Part shown: positions 56,106 to 64,000 of the stretch, piece by piece | Layout of the letters: each line of letters starts with the position of its first letter | Numbering within the stretch: position 1 is the first letter of the stretch | Assembly (NCBI RefSeq): GCF_016801865.2 | Contig: NC_068938.1 | Span: 67,121,005 to 67,185,004, forward strand | DNA: 64,000 bases | Reading direction: 5' to 3' | From: Culex pipiens pallens | Taxonomy: Eukaryota; Arthropoda; Insecta; Diptera; Culicidae | Program-made: the position numbers and the translations under genes | Notes under the pieces: generated by a model | The model's input: only the letters and a program-made list of their open reading frames with translations | Databases searched by the model: none | What the model was told of the DNA's origin: nothing

Positions 56106-58137
56106 TTGGCTTAAAATTTGTAAAAATACTTATTTTTACCTAAGAAATCGAATCAGAGGGTATCCCTGATGTCGAGATTTTTTATTGTCACCCTAGTGTA
56201 CAGTAGGGTGCCCAGAATATGGGACTTTTTCTCAAAACCTCGCTCCACAAGCTGAATATTGTTCCTTGACCTATTCTAGGACTCTGGACCAAATATGAGC
56301 AAAATCGGTCATCATTTACCCATTGATACACGGAGGTGAAGTTAGTATGGTAAAAATCGAAAAAATGTATGGAAAATCCAAGTTTCTTACGGTTTGGTCT
56401 GCACGGTGCGCTACTTCCATCCGAATATTCCCAAAAGTGAGATTCTTAATGAAAATTTAATGCTCTACAACTTTGTAGAACATACAAAGCTGTAAAACTC
56501 GATCCTGAAAAGTTATTAGCGATTTAAAAAAGTCATTTTTGTATGAAAAACATTTTTTACACCAACTTTAGGCTCGGGTATCAATGTGTTAATCTCAAAC
56601 AATTTCGCTCAAAATTTGCAGAAGACTAACATTTCAAATGGGCGTAATATTGAATGTATGGCCCGTTTGAAATGTTAGTCTTGATAACATTGAAAATATT
56701 TTTTTCGAAAAGATCGGAAAATTTCACGAATGTTTCATGTTTTAACATTGTAAATCGGACCATTAGTTGCTAAAATATCGACATTAGAAAATGGTGAGTT
56801 GTTTGGGTGAGACTTAGAAAACATCAATTTTCCTGTTTTTTAACCTTTGCATGGCAATATCTCAGCAACTTAGAGTCGTACCAACAATGTCCGAAGAAGC
56901 AAAATATAGAGAATTTTCTCAGCTTTTCAAAAATATTTTTTTCAAAGGTGGGCAAACATGGGCACTATTTTTAAAAAATGAAAAACTGCGACTATTTTCA
57001 AAAAAGTTACCTAAAAATGATTATAACTTGAAAACGGTGCACTTTATCAAAAATTCACTTAAGTACTTTTTGATTGCAAATTCGATTTTACATCGAAAAA
57101 TGACGTTGAAAAATTTTTGCGACCAATATTTCAATTTTTTTAAAAAATCTGTATTGATTCAAAAAATCATAACTCGGTCAAAGATTTTTTGCCCATTCTG
57201 GAAATTTCTGAAAAGTTGGCATTTTACGTCCTCTAAAACATATCAAAAAATAAAAAAATTAAAAATAGTGTTTTTTTGCAAATCAAGTTTTAGTGACAAA
57301 AAGTTAAATAAAAAAATCACCAAATTTTTTTTACCGTGTATCATTTTTTTCAGTGTAGTCCATATCCATACCTACAACTTTGCTGAAGACACCAAATTGA
57401 TCAAAAAATTCCTTCAAAAGATACAGATTTTTGAATTTTCACATATCATTTTTGTATGGACAGCTACCAAATTTGTATGGAAAATTATATGGACAAACTA
57501 ATGATGCAAAATGGCTTCTTTGGGCATACCGAAGGCACCAAAAAAGTTTCAGCCGGATTAAAAAATACAAAAATTAAAATTAAAGAAAAAAGACCGATTC
57601 CGTAGAGAACTGCTCTTAACCGATTTGGCTTAAAATTTGTAAAAATACTTATTTTTACCTAAGAAATCGAATCAGAGGGTATCCCTGATGTCGAGATTTT
57701 TTATTGTCACCCTAGTGTACAGTAGGGTGCCCAGAATATGGGACTTTTTCTCAAAACCTCGCTCCACAAGCTGAATATTGTTCCTTGACCTATTCTAGGA
57801 CTCTGGACCAAATATGAGCAAAATCGGTCATCATTTACCCATTGATACACGGAGGTGAAGTTAGTATGGTAAAAATCGAAAAAATGTATGGAAAATCCAA
57901 GTTTCTTACGGTTTGGTCTGCACGGTGCGCTACTTCCATCCGAATATTCCCAAAAGTGAGATTCTTAATGAAAATTTAATGCTCTACAACTTTGTAGAAC
58001 ATACAAAGCTGTAAAACTCGATCCTGAAAAGTTATTAGCGATTTAAAAAAGTCATTTTTGTATGAAAAACATTTTTTACACCAACTTTAGGCTCGGGTAT
58101 CAATGTGTTAATCTCAAACAATTTCGCTCAAAATTTG
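55108..58137 (+). repeat. Near-identical 1.52-kb tandem duplication
   Basis: Sequence from 55108 to about 56624 repeats at 56628 to about 58137 with an offset of 1520, and nearly no differences by eye except one T lost in a homopolymer near 57340. The unit covers the right arm of the fold-back plus most of a TA-flanked element; the junction lies at CTCAAAATTTGCA|GAAGACTAAC. Either very recent or an assembly artefact. Confidence 0.85.
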
Positions 58138-58210
58138 CACAGATGCTTAAAATAACCCAATAAACCGTTTTCCGCTTGTGGAGCAGGGGGTCACTTTTTT
58201 CTGGGCACCC
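57725..58210. mobile_element. TIR element GGGTGCCCAGAA, TA target (486 bp)
   Basis: Ends GGGTGCCCAGAA and TTCTGGGCACCC with TA on both sides (57723-57724, 58211-58212). A truncated copy of the same element starts at 56206 in the first unit of the tandem duplication. Non-coding. Confidence 0.75.
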
Positions 58211-58222
58211 TAGTGTACAGTA

Positions 58223-58901
58223 GGGTGTAATATCAAAATCGATTTTCCAGCAGCACAGCATTTTTTCAGTTCCTTTTGGGGTCCTAAACAACTCCCCAAA
58301 GTTTGGGAATGATTGGTTTAGTCCACACTTTGCGCAAAGTGATTCAATTTTCCATATAAATTTGTATGGAAAAAATCATTTTTTTGAATTTTAATATTTA
58401 AAAAATCCAAGTTTCACGCTGTACCAAAACCGGATTCATATTCGGATGCTCTGGAAGGTGCTCTACAACTTTCCCGAAGAGAGTATGGTGCTAACTTTCT
58501 CCTATAAAAAGATACAGCGTGTTCAAAACTCGTCTAAAACGTGTTTTTTGCTCGAAAATCACGTTTTAGACGAGTTTTGAACACGCTGTATCTTTTTATA
58601 GGAGCAAATTAGCACCATACTCTCTTCGGAAAAGTTGTAGAGCATCTTTCAGAGTATTTGAATATGAATCCGGTTTGAGTACAGCGTGATCCGTGAAATT
58701 TATAAATATCAAAATAAAAAAAAATGGTTTTCCCCATACAAATTCCTATAGAAAAATGAATCGCTTTGCGCAAAGTGAGGACTGAACCAATCGGTCCCAA
58801 ACTTTGGGGAGTTGTTTAGGACCCCAAAAGGAACTGAAAAGTTGCTGTGCTCATTAGATTTGGACAATTTTATTTTTTTTCCATACAACCATATTACGCC
58901 C
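58223..58901. mobile_element. TIR element GGGTGTAATAT, TA target (679 bp)
   Basis: Left GGGTGTAATATCAAAATCG; right, reverse complement GGGCGTAATATGG. TA on both sides (58221-58222, 58902-58903). The arms fold around a perfect hairpin CACGTTTTAGACGAGTTTTG near 58520-58585. It begins 10 bp after the preceding element. Confidence 0.75.
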
Positions 58902-58908
58902 TAGTGTA

Positions 58909-60158
58909 CAGTCATCCCACATATTCGGAACGGTTTACAGATCGATCAATGTTTAAAAAAAAATCATAGAAAATCAATAGTTGAACATAATGATTTGTAT
59001 TTACCTTCATGTGAAAGCTTTTCTTGTAAACTTTCGAATGATGTATCGAGCGATTGTAAATTTTTAAGTTTTATAACGTCATTTTCCCGTCGAATTCCCG
59101 GACGCTTCGAAACCCGGACACCTCATTTAAAGTTTGTTTGAACGCTGTAGTTAATGTCAAAACAGTTAAATAAAATAAAATTTTAAGATTATCAAAAATG
59201 CGAAACATTTCACGTGAAATATTTCATAGGCGTCCGAAGCACCGGGAAGGCAAAGCAGAAATTTATTATTTTGATTTCCTTAAATTCTAGGAAATTTTTA
59301 TATAAAATATCGATTGTATTGATGTAAACAGCTAATTTGAGACCTAAAGAATGCCATTCACTAACATTTCAGTCCAAATTTGTGCGATTCATTAGCAAAA
59401 TCGAATGTCCGGAATTCGAAGCAAAAGTGTCCGGATTTCGAATCAGCTTTTATCAGTGTCCGGGACTCGAAGCACAACAAGTCATTTTAATTTTCAAATT
59501 CTGATGAAAAATTGTTAGAAAAGACATATTTTGCATGCTTTTGCTTAAAACTGACTGTTAATACTACATCCTGATGATATTTCTTCATTTCCAACTTATT
59601 ACATGATTTTTTGTCAGCTATACTGCCGCTCAAATCAAGTCCGTCCCATATGTAATTTCGTCAATTTTGAGGTAATCATGCAGTTTGGTTCAAAATCATG
59701 TTAACTATCAGAAAAACCAATAAAATGTAATACTTTGTTCTAGAAAGCCTGAGAAAATCCACTTTTTCGTGAAATTCTAACACGTGGCCTTATGGGCGGG
59801 ACAACTTTGACACGCGTTTTTCTCGGCTTGCTGTTTTTACATATGGGACGGACACGATTAGAGCGGTAGTATAACGAAAATGATATGCTACTAAGTGTCC
59901 GGATTTCGAATCATGACGTTATCCATTTTCTAAAGAAAATTATGACCCTTGAAATTCGGAACACATTTTTCTTACGGATGTAAACAAACTTTGATTCTCT
60001 CCAGAAGTACACATTGAATACAAAATAAGAAAGAGAATTTCCAAATAAAGGTCCTAAAAATAGTAGGGTCGACAGAAAAGATGCATATGGCCTGCTATTG
60101 ACAAATTATCATAAAAGTGTTCCGAGATTGTGGGTCTTCTGAATATGTGGGATGACTG
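58909..60158. mobile_element. TIR element CAGTCATCCCACATATTC, TA target (1.25 kb)
   Basis: The 18-bp TIR is perfect at both ends. TA on both sides (58907-58908, 60159-60160). Internal repeated GTCCGGAATTCGAA/TCCGGATTTCGAATCA phrases. Interrupted at 59621-59871 by another TA element. No transposase ORF, so non-autonomous. Confidence 0.8.
59621..59871. mobile_element. Nested TIR element TACTGCCGCTC, TA target (251 bp)
   Basis: Left TACTGCCGCTCAAATCAAGT and right (reverse complement) TACTACCGCTCTAATCGTGT continue into GTCCGTCCCATATG in both arms. TA on both sides (59619-59620, 59872-59873). Lies inside the 1.25-kb element. Confidence 0.8.
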
Positions 60159-60296
60159 TACCACGTTTTATTCAATAATTCATGGCAAACATTTAGCTGA
60201 ATGACTCCAATAAATTTTGCCACATTCCAATAATCAAATTGAGTATGATTTACAACATACCACAACACACGCTACAATAAACCTCTCGCAACCTAC

Positions 60297-61969
60297 TTGT
60301 CGGGATCCTCGTCGAAGAACACCACCGGCTCGGGAATGTTGAACGCGTAGCAGTCCTTCTGGTACTGACACACGCCCATATCGACGTTGCCCGGCATCAG
60401 CACCCCGTCCGCCTCCGTCAGGTGCCACACGCAAAACTTGAGCAGCTCCACCTGCAATATATATGCAAATGTGTGACCCCGTTTCGTGAAATACCATCGA
60501 ATCCAGAAATTTACCTTCATCGCCAGCGAGTACGGCACGATTTCGCAGTTCGGCTCCTCCGCGTCCAGAATCAGCTGCTTGCCGGCGGTTTTGCCGAGCC
60601 GGTCCGAGTCCGTTTGCACCTGGGACTCGCCCAGCAGCCGGTAGGCGAGGTCGTCGAAGCTGAGACACTTTTCGGTCAGGTTGGTCAGCGTGTTGCTGAT
60701 TTGGTTGATTTCCGAGAGGAGGTAGATGTAGTTCTGGAACTGCAGCCAGATGCGCGTCAGCTCGGAGAATTTTGGCTGGAAGATCAAAAGTCTGTAATGG
60801 AAGACCTCTTTGGTGTAGAAGGTTCAGTTTGCTCACAAAGACTCGATCAGTCGGGATCGCCGTACGGTACTGGACCGCTTCGTGGATCTTGACCAGTTTG
60901 GCCTTGTACTCCTGGTTGCAGGTGTCGATGTTGAACTTGATCAGCGCAAGCTCGTCCAGGAGCTTGCGGGTGTAGACTTCGTGCTGACGGTACATTACGA
61001 GAAGATCTTTGAGGTTGGTTAGGTCTTCAGCGGAAATGTTCTCCGGAAGGAGGGTTACGATGGTGCGGTTACGTAGGTCGTAAGCAATTGACGAGTTGAG
61101 GGCGCTGGTTAGCAGGTTGACCTTGTCCATTATTTCACAGAGGGTGATTTGGAGAATCGATTTGGTAGATTCGTGGGATTGGTCCAAGATTCGAGGAACT
61201 GAAAGTTTGTAAGGTTGAAGTAGTGCTATGCGAAGGTTCGTTAAGAAACAACTTACGATCGGATATCCCGTTGGTTGAATTCCCAGCATGTTTGTTGAAG
61301 ATCCTTATTCCACACACAATCTCCCGAATGTCCTTCAGCGCCATCAGTCGGTCTTTCTTATCCAGAGTAACAAACTTGGCCTTATCACTGCGGGACATGA
61401 CCGAGTTTAACGCCTTCAACGTTTCGTTGATGACCTCCTTGTTGTCGGGATTCCCCAGACCCATATTAAGCACGATATCCACAATAATTTTGCTGAAGAT
61501 GTCGTCCTGCTCGTCTTTGGTGATGACATCGTTCTCCGTTATCTCCTTCAGCAGGTACGCTGTCTTGTTCAGGAGATTGCGAGTATGCTTTTCAACCACA
61601 TCTTCCCGATCGAAAAAGTTCTCCAGAAAGTACAGCTGCATCTTCAGCGTTACCAAGCTTGGCGAACGGTCCTCTGGAAATCCTCAAAATCCTGTATCAA
61701 AACCTTAGAAACCAACCAACCGCCAACTCACCCCCCAAAATGCGCACGCACTCCTCGACAAAGTCGTCGTGGTTCCGCCGGTCCGCGCTCAGCGTCTCCA
61801 TGTAGATCTCGAACTTGGGATCCAAGCTGACCAGGTTCATGATAAAGGTGACCAGCTGCTTGTCGTAGCGGATGTTCCGACGTTCGCACTGCTTCACGAT
61901 CTCGTAGAACAGCGGCCGCAGGTTGGCGTTCGCCTCCAGGAGGTAGCTTTTCAGGTGGTTCGACGCCAT
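60297..61969 (-). CDS. CFAP206: CFAP206, exons 1-5 (axonemal radial-spoke adaptor)
   Basis: Exons 61969-61732, 61673-61257, 61198-60837, 60775-60515 and 60451-60297; introns 58, 58, 61 and 63 nt, all GT-AG. They join in phase and continue into exon 6 (29790) for 633 residues, close to the 622 of the human protein. Seen along the chain: MASNHLKSYLLEANANLRPL start; SPSLVTLKMQLYF (about 83-95); GIRIFNKHAGN (201-211) followed by GISDLPRIL; YRTAIPTDRVFPKF across the exon 3/4 join (about 339-342); ADGVLMPGN (440-448); and AFNIPEPVVFFDEDPDK (462-478). These align in order with CFAP206 (FAP206), which docks radial spoke RS2 and an inner-arm dynein to doublet microtubules in motile axonemes. In insects it should act in sperm tails and ciliated mechanosensory neurons. 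The 63-nt intron 4 is in frame without stops and could be retained; the protein family favours removal. Confidence 0.93.
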
Positions 61970-62260
61970 TGGTGGGATTTGGGTGCTCTCGCGCGGACTG
62001 CTTTCGGAGGAATGAAACCGTGGGCGACCCGGTGACCTGGGTTGAACTTGGTGGGAATTCGCGGAATGTTGTTATTTTAACCCTCGAAAGCGGAGGGATT
62101 GTTGCTGATGATGGGGAATGGTTGTTTTGGCGGTTGCTAAGACAAGTGCATGTTGCAACTGTGCCAGTTTGCGTTCTAGAGTAAACGACATTGGCAGGGA
62201 AAATAATGAGGAAAGCCAATGAATTTGCATTGAATCAATATTTTTATGCTACAAGCTTAT
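61970..62260 (-). promoter_or_regulatory. CFAP206 5' flank
   Basis: About 290 bp upstream of the ATG, GC-richer near the gene. No TATA box was identified. Short antisense ORFs (plus strand 61769-62184) are shadows of exon 1 and its leader. Confidence 0.35.
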
Positions 62261-62374
62261 AAATAAGGGATCATCCATAAAATACGTAGACACTTTTTTG
62301 AATTCTGGTGCAATATTGATATCGAGAAGATCGACAGCCAGAGAATCGACTGAGTCTGATCTCTTATCTATAAA

Positions 62375-62530
62375 GTCCAGACTCGAATATCCTAAGTTAC
62401 TTTAGCATCGAATTCGAGTTCTGCGACCTAATTTTATTAAAATTTGTGAAGTTTATGGCCTATTCAATTACAAAATGCATTCTTTATATATTTCATCGCC
62501 GTCATTTTGGCCACCATCTCGAATTAAAAA
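62375..62530 (-). repeat. Solitary diverged monomer of the 153-bp satellite
   Basis: Matches the right-arm orientation of the satellite in order: TTCGAGTTCTGCGACC (satellite TTCGAGTTCAGCGACC), a TAATTTTATTAAAATTTG block, GCCTATTCAATTAC, and CGCCGTCATTTTGGCCACCATCTCGAATT (satellite CGCCATATTGGCCGCCATCTTGGATT). It lies upstream of CFAP206, outside the array, and is much more diverged than array units are from each other. Confidence 0.6.
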
Positions 62531-62556
62531 AAATAATTTTAGGCTTCATCCATAAA

Positions 62557-62701
62557 CAGGAGTGTAGCCAGAATTTTGGTTGGGGGGGGGGGGGGGGGGT
62601 CTGGAAGAAGAAATTTTCTTCTTCTTTTCTTCTTCTTCCCTCTCTCCCATATGTCTTCCAAAAATTTCGGGGGTGGGCCCACCCCCCTGGCTACGGGCCT
62701 G
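62557..62701. mobile_element. Short hAT-type MITE, 145 bp (TSD TCCATAAA)
   Basis: Left CAGGAGTGTAGCCAG, right (reverse complement) CAGGCCCGTAGCCAG, with G-runs next to the left end and C-runs near the right end. Perfect 8-bp duplication TCCATAAA (62549-62556, 62702-62709). The target sequence CATCCATAAAGTACGTCACG belongs to a dispersed family also seen near 627 and 62265. Confidence 0.85.
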
Positions 62702-62854
62702 TCCATAAAGTACGTCACGCTCCAGGGGGAGTGGGGGGTTGTTACTGCTGTGACGAAACTTGACAAGAGAGGGAGTGAGGGTTACCAAGATCGTGACGTC
62801 ACGGTGAGATTTTCAAAAATTTAATTCATGATTGGCCTAAAATCATTGGTTTTG

Positions 62855-63070
62855 TTTTGAGGATAACTTGTCAAATTTACACAAAATTGGACGAGCTTTC
62901 CGGTAAAAATGTTTTCGAAACTGAGAAATCAAGTGACACTTATAGAAATGGCTAAAAACCAAAAAAGAAACTCTGTTTTTTCAACATTTTTATTTTTAAA
63001 ACCTTTGTATCTTTACAAAGATGGTTCTTAGGGTAATGGTCAATATGGAGACATTTATGTAAAATTGTCT
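62855..63070 (-). repeat. R5 dispersed repeat, copy 3 (inverted)
   Basis: Reverse-complement similarity to 25061-25280 and 52975-53150 (AAATTGGACGAGCTTTCCGG, GAGAAATCAAGTGACACTTA, CCTTTGTATCTTTACAAAG). Ends not defined. Confidence 0.5.
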
Positions 63071-64000
63071 GGAGAATCGATTCTTGCTATTGGTTTTTGA
63101 AAATGTTGACGTTTAGATTACCTACTAAAAATAGTTTATAAATGATTTTTTATATTTTTTTCGTGAGTTTTTTAAGCAACATATTTGCCTCTCTCTACAA
63201 AAATGTTAAACGAAGAAATCGGAAAGTTGTCTTCAAATTCGACTTGTAAACTTTTAAATCAAAAAAATATTATAAAAGAAGGTTATTTTTTTTCATTCAT
63301 TTTTTTCTCTCAGAAACCCGGTTCAATTTCCTACAAGTCTGTCTTCGACGTAGAAAATCGTGAAAAACATTTAAAAACTCTTTAAAAATCACTTTAAACT
63401 GAGCCACAAAGAAAAATGGTGGAATGGTTTAACTTTTCTAACCTATAATTCACGCAGAAGGTGAATTTTTTGCACAATGTGCTCGAAAATCATTAACAAT
63501 CTGCTTTTTCGGTAGCTCTCAAAAGTTAGTGGAGAAATTCTCCAGAATTTCGCATTATCTTCAAGATTTTTTATTTGTTTATTCGATTGAAACTTTGTCC
63601 AAGAATTCTTTACGTGAAAACAAGACATTTGCATTATAAGTTTTGCCATAAAACGCAAAAAAATCCGATTTTTCAAAAAATGTTTTATTGGGAAAAAATT
63701 AAATATTGTCGTACAAAACTTCAAAAATCATGTTTACATATAAAATAAAATTTTGCAATTGAAAATGACTTGACACGTTTTTTGATAAGGTGGATTTTAC
63801 TTATATTTTTTTATTTGGCTCAAACTTTGTGGGGGCCTTCCCTATGACCAAAGAAGTAATTTTGTGTTTAGGGTGTAACAAAAATGACTTTTTGGTGGGA
63901 ATTCAGGGGTTTGTTCAATTTTAAATGGGATTTCACCCGTAAAAATACTTTTTTTCAAAAATGTCTATTTTTGAGGCATTTTGGCCACCAAATGCGTTTC
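63071..64000. other. AT-rich stretch at the right edge
   Basis: No gene recognised. GGCTCAAACTTTGTGGGGGCC near 63818 resembles phrases in the fold-back family, so the edge may enter another such element. Confidence 0.3.

Larger units (their letters stand above)
29791..60296 (-). other. CFAP206 intron 5, 30,506 bp
   Basis: Donor AA|GTAGGT at 60296 and acceptor CCCCAG at 29791. All other introns in the three genes here are 57-66 nt, so this one is about 500 times longer. It hosts the nested FREP gene, an 11.6-kb inverted satellite, a (TTAAATTA)n block and many transposons. Continuity is supported by codon-phase agreement and by the homologous join DPEK|YIA in the vertebrate protein, not by transcript data. 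Confidence 0.85.

Noticed and set aside
55331..57501. Two 178-216-codon ORFs with the same N-terminal 170 residues as possible genes
   Set aside because: They come from a tandem duplication of a fold-back arm. A similar frame appears on the opposite strand of the other arm, composition is lysine/phenylalanine-rich as expected from AT-rich DNA, and no domain is recognisable.

Overview
The window looks like an insect nuclear genome, most probably a culicine mosquito (Culex or a close relative). This is inferred from gene content (a single-domain fibrinogen-related protein, an axonemal CFAP206, a CTF18 clamp-loader subunit), very short introns (57-66 nt), AT-rich intergenic DNA and an extreme density of small non-coding transposons. 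Species identity cannot be proved from the sequence alone.

Only three protein-coding genes are supported. (1) CTF18 (+, 27320-29267): three exons, 609 residues with an intact AAA+ module, but the C-terminal third is absent from the window. (2) CFAP206 (-, 61969 to 29322): six exons that join in phase into a 633-residue protein. Exons 1-5 lie at 60297-61969 with introns of 58-63 nt; exon 6 lies 30.5 kb away at 29322-29790, and its poly(A) signal sits about 22 bp from the last CTF18 donor. (3) A secreted fibrinogen-related protein (-, 50010-50894; three exons, 253 aa, own TATA box and poly(A) signal) nested inside the giant CFAP206 intron on the same strand.

Almost everything else is layered mobile DNA, and its order can be reconstructed from terminal inverted repeats (TIRs) and target-site duplications (TSDs). 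Left part: a hAT-type element at 9995-24771 (TSD AAATAAAC) contains another at 10657-23006 (TSD CTTCCTCT), which contains another at 12464-18476 (TSD CACCTAAG), which carries a 3-kb degenerate satellite and a piggyBac-like MITE. Other hAT-type non-coding elements with perfect 8-bp TSDs are at 6076-7305, 19973-20918, 32661-37461 and 62557-62701.

The CFAP206 intron (29791-60296) holds, in minus-strand transcription order: four TA-flanked elements (57.7-60.2 kb), a 1.94-kb fold-back with a near-identical 1.52-kb tandem duplication, a Helitron-like element split by a 0.5-kb MITE, the FREP gene, an 11.6-kb element made of about 73 copies of a 153-bp satellite arranged as two opposed arms (37945-49589), a hAT-type element with (CCGACT)n ends and a 1.27-kb (TTAAATTA)n block, and a three-level MITE nest. 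Because CFAP206 splicing needs transcription through the intron, both satellite arms should lie in one pre-mRNA and could fold into a double-stranded RNA of roughly 4.5 kb. Each typical satellite unit carries a site matching the YY1/Pho-type core (AAGATGGCGGC). This intronic inverted satellite is the best candidate for an undescribed system in the window.
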